Below, one piece after another: positions 1 to 5,135 of a stretch of 6,954 bases of DNA (its first letter is position 1; each line of letters starts with the position of its first letter). The position numbers were made by a program, and so were the translations under genes. Under the pieces are notes generated by a model, which searched no databases, was not told where the DNA came from, and saw only the letters and a list, made by a program, of their open reading frames with translations. Source of the DNA: an uncultured Armatimonadota bacterium (lineage in GTDB: Bacteria; Armatimonadota; Fimbriimonadia; Fimbriimonadales; Fimbriimonadaceae); assembly GCA_946478935.1 (NCBI GenBank), contig CAMLEL010000126.1, positions 1 to 6,954 of the forward strand, read 5' to 3'.

Positions 1-2
1 GT

Positions 3-220
3 TTGCCATCGATGATTTGGGCGGACATGGGTGTGTTCAAGATACCTTGACGTCCGGGCAGGGAAGGATGTGGATTGGATGTATCCTTATCCCTATCTTG
101 CACGGTGTTACATGCTGGACCCGGAAGCCGTGTTCAAAGAAGTCTGAGGAGATGCTCGTGCAACTGAAAGATGGCTATAGCGAGGCCCGGAAGAAGCAGG
201 AACGCAAGTCGCTCGAATAG
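3..220 (+). pseudogene. 3' end of unidentified gene, possibly frameshifted (partial)
   Basis: The gene enters from the left edge and its product is not recognised. Frame +2 is open from the edge to TAG 218-220, but its first part (four Cys, GVTCW) looks like out-of-frame noise. A more protein-like reading starts in frame +3 (…WADMGVFKIP, to 47), moves to frame +1 at 49 (DVRAGKDVDWMYPYPYLARC…VFKEV, to 144), then to frame +2 at 146 (EEMLVQLKDGYSEARKKQ…, to 217). Each step skips the T of an in-frame TGA (48-50 and 145-147). The tail is rich in Lys, Glu and Arg and probably ends in a charged helix. It could be a decayed gene, a gene with two frameshifts or sequencing errors, or simply the end of a frame +2 protein. 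The choice between these is uncertain; that the last 24 codons before TAG are coding is the best supported part. Confidence 0.35.
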
Positions 221-235
221 CTTGGCGTACCATGA

Positions 236-967
236 ATGATGCGTGCCTGGATTTTGGCGTCAGTCGCGGCTGGGTTTGGAATCCTCATAACTTGGTTGGG
301 ATTCCTTGCATTCAGTTCAGAACCGGACACCAGTGCCATTGAGTCCCTGGAGAGTTCAACCTTCACCGAGAGGCCCGGCCTTAGCCGGGAAGATCACGTA
401 CGCACTGAATTCAAGGTTTGGTATCGTGCACTTTCAAACTTTATTAGCGTGGAGAACCGATTCCCGACGGGGAGCCCCCTTAATCCAAGCTCAGAGATTC
501 GCGTCGCCACGGGCATTGACGCCGATCAAGCACGGCCACCGAAAGCCGACGCCAAGGAAACGGATATGTACGGCGACAGCCACTACGTTATGACATTCCG
601 ACTTGACCGCGTAAATGGAACGGAGAAACCAACCAAACCCCAGCCAAACGAGCGTGATGTTTGGATGCATTACGAGTTTCGTGACGTTCGATCTGTCGAG
701 AACAGGAAGACCATGCTCTTATGGAGTGATGGGGTTATTGAGCTTCGCAGCAACCGACAGATGCGTTATATCCAGGTTCCAATACTGCCAAGGACTGGCA
801 TGGACAGCAGCCCACAATACATGGTTCGACGGTTTTGGCCGGAAGAATCAGGAGTCCCTGAGAAGGGTACATACTCATTAGAGGAAATCCAAAAGGAGCC
901 TTGGCTAAGCGCTGGATCATCCAAAAGAGAAGGCAATGGCAAGGGCGAGAAGAAGATAATCGACTAG
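236..967 (+). CDS. hypothetical membrane-anchored protein, 243 aa
   Basis: No family is recognised. Residues about 5-27 (WILASVAAGFGILITWLGFL) form one hydrophobic segment after a short basic N-terminus. There is no lipobox Cys and no Cys anywhere in the protein, so it is probably an N-terminal signal anchor or uncleaved signal peptide with the rest outside the membrane. The remainder is polar, with a Pro/Ser-rich linker (about 28-50), an aromatic helix-like stretch (FKVWYRALSNFI, about 59-70) and a strand-like MLLWSDGVIELRS (about 160-172). That stretch loosely resembles the 'DGHV' strand near the C-terminus of some bacterial pilin-like proteins, which is weak evidence. The C-terminus is Lys/Gly-rich. 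The start is ATG 236, with a second ATG at 239; neither has a clear Shine-Dalgarno. It begins 15 bases after the upstream TAG and converges on nusB, with stop codons overlapping in CTAG (964-967). The frame is long and open, so the gene is likely real. Confidence 0.75.
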   Translation: MMRAWILASVAAGFGILITWLGFLAFSSEPDTSAIESLESSTFTERPGLSREDHVRTEFKVWYRALSNFISVENRFPTGSPLNPSSEIRVATGIDADQARPPKADAKETDMYGDSHYVMTFRLDRVNGTEKPTKPQPNERDVWMHYEFRDVRSVENRKTMLLWSDGVIELRSNRQMRYIQVPILPRTGMDSSPQYMVRRFWPEESGVPEKGTYSLEEIQKEPWLSAGSSKREGNGKGEKKIID

Positions 968-1539
968 GAATCCCCGTTGGCTCGAAGCTTCCACCCAGCG
1001 ATCCGTGCAACACTCCTCGCTTCATCAGAATCTGCTGCCACCTCAACTTCCTCGATATCCGGCAGCTCTTCGATCTGCACCACTTCTTCCGGCTCATCTT
1101 CTTCAGGAGCCGTATCAGGGTTCCAGTTCGCCTTTTCAGAATCGGCCAAAACTCGCCCCAGAACGCCATTGACGAACTTGCCGCTTTCTGCCGTTGAGTA
1201 CTTCTTGGCGATCTCAATCGCCTCGTTCAGAGTTACGGCCGGGGGAATGGCAGGCTCAAAGAACAGCTCATAGGTCGCGATCCGCAGAATCGCGCGGTCG
1301 ATGGCCGCGATGCGCCGGAAATCGTAGTCCTTGATCCTCTGAGCCAGAGTTTCATCGATGTAGCTTGAATGCTCATGGAATCCGCGAATCACGCGTTCGG
1401 CGTAGGCCCGCTGATCGAAGTGGACTTCTTGGTCTTCGACGGCGTCGGCAATCACTTTGTCTGGATTCACCTTGAGCAAGTCCATCGAATAGAGCCCACG
1501 CAGAGCCAATTCTCGAGCCCTTCTCCGGGATTTAGCCAT
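964..1539 (-). CDS. nusB: transcription antitermination factor NusB with acidic C-terminal extension
   Basis: NusB binds boxA RNA with NusE (ribosomal protein S10) and takes part in antitermination complexes, classically on rRNA operons, in the cytoplasm. The family signature is clear. There is an Arg-rich N-terminal helix (RRRARELALRGLYSMDLL, 5-22), then DRAILRIATYEL (81-92), then PPAVTLNEAIEIAKKYST (99-116) followed by SGKFVNGVLGRVL (119-131). The normal fold ends near residue 140. This protein has about 50 further residues, with an acidic run (about 145-172, many Glu/Asp) and then a basic-hydrophobic end (ARIAGWKLRANGDS). The ATG at 1539 overlaps the end of accC by 8 bases, so translation is probably coupled; only a weak AGG precedes it. 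nusB also follows accB-accC (with yqhY between) in Bacillus subtilis, which supports the call. Its stop overlaps that of the convergent gene. Confidence 0.95.
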   Translation of the reverse strand: MAKSRRRARELALRGLYSMDLLKVNPDKVIADAVEDQEVHFDQRAYAERVIRGFHEHSSYIDETLAQRIKDYDFRRIAAIDRAILRIATYELFFEPAIPPAVTLNEAIEIAKKYSTAESGKFVNGVLGRVLADSEKANWNPDTAPEEDEPEEVVQIEELPDIEEVEVAADSDEARSVARIAGWKLRANGDS

Positions 1540-2878
1540 TCAAGAACCTGGGCACGAAGCCCGTGTCGAACTCGCCGGCGATCCACTCGGGAGCATCGAC
1601 GAGGCGACGCAAAAATGGAATGTTCGTGGCAATGCCGCCGACCTCGAACTCCTTCAAAGCAGTTCGGAGCTTTCGCGCGGCTTCGTCCCGGTCTCGACCC
1701 GTCACGATCAATTTGGCAAGGAGTGGATCGTAGTACGGAGAAACCGCGAATCCGGCATAGCAGTGGGTTTCCATCCTAACCCCGCGACCACTTGGTTGGA
1801 TCCAGTGCGTGATGCAGCCCGTGCTTGGCGCGAAATCTTTATCAGGATCCTGTGCAGTCACGCGAACTTCGATCGAATGCCCCTTTAATTGCACATCCTT
1901 TTGACTGAAAGGAAGTTTCTCTCCCGCTGCGATGCGCAGCATCAGGTGGACGAGATCGACACCGGTGATTTCCTCAGTTACGGGGTGCTCGACTTGCAAG
2001 CGCGTATTCATTTCCAGGAAGTAAAAGCGGTTCTCCTTGTCCACCAGGAACTCCACGGTTCCGGCATTTTGGTATCCGACGCTCTGAGCGACGCGGACCG
2101 CTGCTTCGCCCATTGCCTTCCGAACCGATTCGGGCAAACCCGCGTAGGGCGCTTCTTCAATGATCTTCTGGTGTCTTAGATTCTGGATCGAGCACTCGCG
2201 CTCTCCCAGGTAAACCATATTGCCGTGCGAGTCGCCAATGATCTGAATTTCAACATGTCGAGGTTCCAGAACAAACTTCTCTACCAGCATGTCTCCAGAG
2301 CCAAAACTGGCTTGCGCTTCCACCGAGGCCGTTTTCCACAGGTTGGCAAGTTCGTCGGGAGTGTCAACCCGGCGAATTCCCCGACCCCCTCCTCCGGCAA
2401 CTGCCTTCAGCAGGACTGGGTATCCGATTTCGTCGGCTACCCGTAGAGCTTCGGCATCGGTCGGAACGACACCTTCTGAACCAGGAACGACGGGGCATCC
2501 TGAAGCGACTGCAGCTGATTTGGCGCTGGCCTTGTCCCCCATGGCTTCGATGGCCGTGGTCGGTGGTCCGATGAACTTGACTCCAAGAGATTCAAGGGCG
2601 ACTGAGAAGTTGGCGCGCTCGCTGAAATAACCGTAGCCAGGATGGACGGCATCGGCCCCTGAAATTTCAGTGGCCATCAATACGTTGGCGAGGTTCAGGT
2701 AGCTGTCGGTATTGGTGCCGTGTCCCACACAGATGGACTCATCGGCAAGCTTGACATGAAGACTGTCGCGGTCGGCCTCGCTAAAGATTGCCACGCTCTG
2801 GATTCCCAGTTCGCGGCAAGCTCGAAACACGCGGCACGCAATTTCTCCGCGATTGGCGACAAGAACTTTCTTAAGCAT
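1532..2878 (-). CDS. accC: biotin carboxylase subunit of acetyl-CoA carboxylase (AccC)
   Basis: This enzyme carboxylates biotin on its carrier protein using ATP and bicarbonate, the first half-reaction of acetyl-CoA carboxylase in fatty acid synthesis (cytoplasm). At 448 aa it has the length of E. coli AccC and aligns throughout. The N-terminal domain begins MLKKVLVANRGEIACR and continues through HPGYGYFSERANF (79-91). The ATP-grasp domain has MGDK (K116), LLK (K159) and the glycine loop AGGGGRG (161-167). The active site has ERECSIQ…RHQK (226-238), FLEMNTRLQVEHPVTE (287-302, with the catalytic Arg, Gln, Val and Glu) and GHSIEVR (333-339). The C-terminal biotin carboxylase domain follows (GVRMETH, SPYYDPLLAKL). 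Compared with E. coli CSMQRRHQK, this protein reads CSIQNLRHQK, one residue longer. The ATG at 2878 shares one base with the TGA of the upstream pilin-like gene (TGATG), so translation is coupled. All key residues are present, so it should be active. Confidence 0.97.
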   Translation of the reverse strand: MLKKVLVANRGEIACRVFRACRELGIQSVAIFSEADRDSLHVKLADESICVGHGTNTDSYLNLANVLMATEISGADAVHPGYGYFSERANFSVALESLGVKFIGPPTTAIEAMGDKASAKSAAVASGCPVVPGSEGVVPTDAEALRVADEIGYPVLLKAVAGGGGRGIRRVDTPDELANLWKTASVEAQASFGSGDMLVEKFVLEPRHVEIQIIGDSHGNMVYLGERECSIQNLRHQKIIEEAPYAGLPESVRKAMGEAAVRVAQSVGYQNAGTVEFLVDKENRFYFLEMNTRLQVEHPVTEEITGVDLVHLMLRIAAGEKLPFSQKDVQLKGHSIEVRVTAQDPDKDFAPSTGCITHWIQPSGRGVRMETHCYAGFAVSPYYDPLLAKLIVTGRDRDEAARKLRTALKEFEVGGIATNIPFLRRLVDAPEWIAGEFDTGFVPRFLNG

Positions 2879-3258
2879 CAGTACTTTTCATGCCCTGGGT
2901 GCGGACATCGCACTTGGCCCGAAGCAGGATCATAGGAATAAGGTTCTTTTCCCATTGGGCATGCGTAAAAGGAAGATCCCAGGCGGGAATCTTGCAGCGT
3001 CGCGGGCCATTGGTCATCGTTGTCCATTTTGGCAATCTGGAGTGACGCGCGTAGCTGTCCCAGATAATTGCGACAGACGGTGTCTTCCGCTTTGGCCTTC
3101 ACAAGGCCGGGCACGGTCGTCCCTCGTCCGTCTGCACGAGGAGATTGGCTGGGGCCGAATGCTCCAGTACCCTTCATGAGGACGACGGCGAGGATCGCGA
3201 TAATGACGATAACAATCAGACTCGCGGCCAGTGTTTGGCCGCTGCGATAGAACCTCAT
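2878..3258 (-). CDS. type IV pilin / GspG-like protein, 126 aa
   Basis: This is probably a minor pilin or pseudopilin. The N-terminus MRFYRSGQTLAASLIVIVII is basic, then Gly7, then an unbroken hydrophobic helix to about residue 28. That layout fits prepilin peptidase cleavage after Gly7. The usual Glu at +5 is absent (Ala12), as in some minor pseudopilins. The periplasmic part has a GspG-like continuation (VCRNYLGQLRASLQIAKMDN, 61-80, then DQWP) and a C-terminal module ACPMGKEPYSYDPASGQ (99-115) followed by VRCPHPGHEKY. It has three Cys (62, 100, 118), of which 100 and 118 could pair. The gene lies inside the acc operon. Its ATG overlaps the accB TGA (ATGA) and has a good ribosome site (AAGGTGAAG, 3261-3269), and its stop overlaps the accC start. 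A role in fatty acid synthesis is not suggested by the sequence; co-expression is. An alternative is a generic single-helix membrane protein. Confidence 0.82.
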   Translation of the reverse strand: MRFYRSGQTLAASLIVIVIIAILAVVLMKGTGAFGPSQSPRADGRGTTVPGLVKAKAEDTVCRNYLGQLRASLQIAKMDNDDQWPATLQDSRLGSSFYACPMGKEPYSYDPASGQVRCPHPGHEKY

Positions 3259-3653
3259 GGCTTCACCTTGGCGAGTATTTGACCGAACTGCACCGGCTCG
3301 CCCTCGCTCACCAGCACCTCGACCACTTCTCCCGCGACGGCTGACTCGATTTCGTTTGCCAACCCCAGAGTTGCGATCGAAGCAATCACTTCACCTTTGG
3401 CAATTGAGTTTCCGATAACCAGCCGGGAGTCGTCGCCACGGTAATAGCCAACGTGAGTTGCGCGGATCAAGGCAAGTTCAGGAGTATCGGAGCTGGATGG
3501 GCTACCCGGCGAGGGAATAGGCTTCCTTCGGGCAAAGGGCTCGAGTGAAGCTCGGAACTGCGCCTCGCCATTTGCCAGTTCGACTTCTGCGAAGCCGTGG
3601 TCGCGCGCAACTTGCAACGCATGCTTCACAACTTCGGCATCGATGCTGGCCAT
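3255..3653 (-). CDS. AccB/BCCP-like protein lacking the biotinylated lysine
   Basis: At 132 aa it is laid out like AccB. It has a small N-terminal helix-strand region (residues 1-38, KHALQVARDHGFAEVELANG) of the type found in BCCPs, a Pro/Ser-rich linker (about 44-57) and a C-terminal biotinyl/lipoyl-type β-barrel (about 60-132, ending EGEPVQFGQILAKVKP). Its position just upstream of accC matches accB. The biotin site is gone, however. Aligned on the conserved NEIE (100-103), the EAMKM of true BCCPs reads ATLGL (94-98), with Gly97 in place of the lysine. The 'thumb' loop seen in E. coli AccB is also not evident. Biotinylation at the canonical site is therefore impossible as read; a true BCCP would have to be encoded elsewhere, or this protein acts as a scaffold or regulator of AccC. 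I leave out the gene symbol for that reason. The ATG at 3653 has no Shine-Dalgarno but has a promoter right behind it. Confidence 0.85.
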   Translation of the reverse strand: MASIDAEVVKHALQVARDHGFAEVELANGEAQFRASLEPFARRKPIPSPGSPSSSDTPELALIRATHVGYYRGDDSRLVIGNSIAKGEVIASIATLGLANEIESAVAGEVVEVLVSEGEPVQFGQILAKVKP

Positions 3654-3662
3654 GGGACAAAA

Positions 3663-3692
3663 ATTGTACCCGTGAGGCGCGATCCTTGCCCA
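3663..3692 (-). promoter_or_regulatory. putative sigma-70-type promoter for the accB-pilin-accC-nusB operon, near-leaderless
   Basis: On the - strand, TACAAT (3668-3663) makes a good -10 box, with TGGGCA (3692-3687) as a -35 box 18 bases upstream (4 of 6 consensus bases). Only nine bases separate the -10 box from the accB ATG, so transcription would start about 0-4 bases before the start codon. That agrees with the lack of a Shine-Dalgarno before accB. It is inferred from sequence only. Confidence 0.5.
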
Positions 3693-3704
3693 CCACCGAA
3701 AAAG

Positions 3705-3740
3705 AAGGAATGCTTCGTTTTGAGGGTGGAAGCATTCCTT
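3705..3740. repeat. perfect 12-bp inverted repeat with 12-base spacer
   Basis: AAGGAATGCTTC (3705-3716) is the exact reverse complement of GAAGCATTCCTT (3729-3740), with spacer 3717-3728. It lies just upstream of the proposed accB -35 box, on the side facing cheC. This suits a dimeric regulator's operator (arm centres 24 bp apart) or an RNA hairpin in a + strand transcript. The 12/12/12 geometry resembles CIRCE-type operators but the sequence does not match CIRCE. It lacks a T-run after the stem, so it is not a good terminator. Confidence 0.7.
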
Positions 3741-3752
3741 GGAGAGGAGAAA

Positions 3753-3771
3753 GCGTTTTTATTCAAAACGC
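3753..3771. repeat. 7-bp inverted repeat (GCGTTTT/AAAACGC)
   Basis: GCGTTTT (3753-3759) and AAAACGC (3765-3771) are perfect complements around the 5-base loop TATTC. This could be a small hairpin or a protein site next to the longer palindrome. It is AT-rich and short, so chance is possible. Confidence 0.4.
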
Positions 3772-3992
3772 ATCGTTCGGCCACCTTTCTGTACGGTGAC
3801 TCTCATAGCTACTTGTACAGACCCCAAAAAAAACAAAACGATTCCACCAATAGGTAATTTTCCCCGCTGCCCCCTAAATGTGCCTGGATTCAGGTTCAAC
3901 GACAGGCCATGACTCGTCGTGCGTGAACGTTTTTTCAAAAAGCCCCGATGGAATGCGGGGAAATCAACCGATACAAAACTTGGATCAACGTT

Positions 3993-3997
3993 GGAGG
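3993..3997 (+). promoter_or_regulatory. ribosome binding site that fixes the cheC start
   Basis: GGAGG stands 4 bases before ATG 4002 and 1 base before ATG 3999. It favours 4002 over the far upstream in-frame ATG at 3948, which has no such site and would add a tail (MECGEINRYKTW…) unlike CheC proteins. Confidence 0.7.
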
Positions 3998-4001
3998 GAT
4001 G

Positions 4002-4625
4002 ATGGCGAGCGAGTTACCACTGAATTTGATAGAGATGTCGGCAGTCCGCGAGATGGCCAATATCGGCCTCGGCAACGCCACTACTGCATTGTCAGAGATG
4101 ACGGGCAAGACATTCCACATGGCGGTGCCCGACGTCGAATCGCTCGAATACGAGCAGTTGCCCGCCTTGATGGGTGGCGGAGAGGCTCAAACGGCCGGCA
4201 TTTACATGCCCATTGAGGGTGACGTTCCTGGACACATTGCATTTTTAATGCCTTGGCGCAGCGCCCAGGCGCTCTGGCGAATGTTGCTCGGTTCCCAACC
4301 GCAGAGCCAGTTCGAAATTTCTGAGATGGATGCATCCGCGATGCTGGAAGTGGGCAATATTATCAACAGCAGCTTCCTGAATGCCATCGCGGACATGACC
4401 GGATTCGCGATGCACGCCACGCCGTCATCGCTGGCCATCGAGATGTGCTCGGCAATTCTCGACGCAATCATGGTCGAGGCAAGTGAGAAAGACCACTACG
4501 CGCTTGCCATTCGGACCATTATCAGCGACTACGAAGGTTCAATCGAAGGCTTTTTCGTCTACGTGCCTTCCGCGTGGGGTCTTCAAATTCTCGTTTCGAG
4601 CCTTGGGCTCTCGGAGGCGGCATAA
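4002..4625 (+). CDS. cheC: chemotaxis protein CheC, CheY-P phosphatase
   Basis: CheC dephosphorylates CheY-P and binds CheD to tune adaptation in CheC/CheD-type chemotaxis (cytoplasm). The 207-aa length is typical. Both phosphatase half-sites of the CheC/FliY/CheX type are present. The first is S13-x3-E17-x2-N20, with Pro43 22 residues further on, in VREMANIGLGNATTAL. The second is S112-x3-E116-x2-N119, with Pro141, in MLEVGNIINSSFLNAIADMT. The two repeats enclose the usual central region. Since the Glu/Asn pair is intact in both sites, the protein should be active. It is the first gene of the + strand signalling operon and abuts cheD (TAAATG). The start is chosen from GGAGG at 3993-3997; ATG 3999 is possible too. 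A plain FliM/FliN-type switch function is unlikely because no FliN domain follows. Confidence 0.93.
   Translation: MASELPLNLIEMSAVREMANIGLGNATTALSEMTGKTFHMAVPDVESLEYEQLPALMGGGEAQTAGIYMPIEGDVPGHIAFLMPWRSAQALWRMLLGSQPQSQFEISEMDASAMLEVGNIINSSFLNAIADMTGFAMHATPSSLAIEMCSAILDAIMVEASEKDHYALAIRTIISDYEGSIEGFFVYVPSAWGLQILVSSLGLSEAA
4613..4617 (+). promoter_or_regulatory. ribosome binding site for cheD inside the cheC end
   Basis: GGAGG stands 8 bases before ATG 4626 and supports that start. Residues after it (VLVGMAEIQVI) align with the N-terminal strand of Thermotoga CheD, which argues against starting at the internal ATG 4659. Confidence 0.7.
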
Positions 4626-5135
4626 ATGCCAGCATTGGAAAGTGCGGTCTTGGTCGGAATGGCCGAGATCCAAGTCATTCGGGGACGGGGTCAATTGACC
4701 TGCCTTGGCCTGGGAAGCTGTATCGGGCTTTGTGGCTTCGACCCAAGCGGGATTGCCGGCATGGTTCATATCATGCTGCCCGAAGAATTCAACAGCAAGG
4801 GCGTCGAACGGCCAGGCAAATTTGCTGACACAGGCATCCCGGCGCTGCTCAATCAGCTTGAGAATGCCGGCGCCAGTCGAGACCGATTGGTTTTTGCCAT
4901 GGCGGGAGGAGCCCAAGTCTTCAAATTCGGCGCAGCAAGCGCCACCCGAATGGACATCGGAGGGCGGAACATTCAGGCCACCCACCGGGCGATCCAGAAC
5001 TTGGGCCTAAAGCTGGTTGCTGAAGACACAGGTGGCAACTCGGGAAGGACCGTCATTTTCGATATTGAGTCAGGGATTTATGCCGTGAGAACGGTGACAG
5101 GTGGAGATAGAGCGTTATGCAACTTGAGGGGATGA
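4626..5135 (+). CDS. cheD: chemoreceptor glutamine deamidase CheD
   Basis: CheD deamidates selected glutamines of chemoreceptors to glutamate and binds CheC, raising its phosphatase activity. The 169 aa carry the family core: LGLGSCIGLCGFD with nucleophile Cys32, GMVHIMLP with His48, KFADTGIPALL (65-75), AGGAQVFKF, NIQATHRAI and the strongly conserved AEDTGGNSGRTV near the C-terminus. The third catalytic residue is odd. In Thermotoga CheD the Thr lies six residues before the Cys; a gapless alignment puts Cys26 there, with Thr25 one place earlier. The gene directly follows cheC, as expected for a protein pair, and its end overlaps the HDOD gene by 19 bases. Confidence 0.94.
   Translation: MPALESAVLVGMAEIQVIRGRGQLTCLGLGSCIGLCGFDPSGIAGMVHIMLPEEFNSKGVERPGKFADTGIPALLNQLENAGASRDRLVFAMAGGAQVFKFGAASATRMDIGGRNIQATHRAIQNLGLKLVAEDTGGNSGRTVIFDIESGIYAVRTVTGGDRALCNLRG

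Larger units (their letters stand above)
3654..4001. other. divergent intergenic control region between accB-like gene and cheC
   Basis: About 350 bases without a supported gene. It is clearly more AT-rich in its middle (A-run at 3826-3833) than the flanking genes. Besides the accB promoter and the two inverted repeats listed separately, it holds CTGTAC…GTACAG (3789-3794 / 3815-3820) and CCTG/CAGG around 3881-3892. It also holds a small hairpin CCCCG/CGGGG (3943-3947 / 3956-3960), preceded by a T-run and an A-run. The cheC operon promoter should be here, but I could not identify a convincing -35/-10 pair; TACAAA at 3972-3977 is the best -10 candidate and its -35 is poor. The region does not match a tRNA or a riboswitch I can recognise. 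Confidence 0.6.

Noticed and set aside
2..30. FAIDDLG at the left edge, like the IDDFG motif of EAL phosphodiesterases
   Set aside because: What follows (GGHGCVQDTL) does not continue like an EAL domain and the frame ends within 70 codons.
735..1217. Open frame on the - strand across the hypothetical gene and nusB
   Set aside because: It overlaps nusB in another frame and has the Arg/Ser/Cys composition of a shadow frame.
3705..3771. Inverted repeats as terminators
   Set aside because: There is no gene ending nearby on either strand, the stems are not GC-rich, and there is no T-run directly after a stem.
3597..3857. Short + strand frames across the accB start and the intergenic region
   Set aside because: They have no ribosome site, are Lys/Pro/Ser-rich without a motif and overlap the clear accB frame.
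3880..3990. Possible riboswitch (cyclic-di-GMP type) in the cheC leader
   Set aside because: Only small hairpins are visible; the conserved core of the GEMM class was not found.
3948..4001. In-frame upstream ATG 3948 for cheC
   Set aside because: It has no ribosome site, overlaps the small GC hairpin and adds residues not found in CheC; GGAGG supports 4002.
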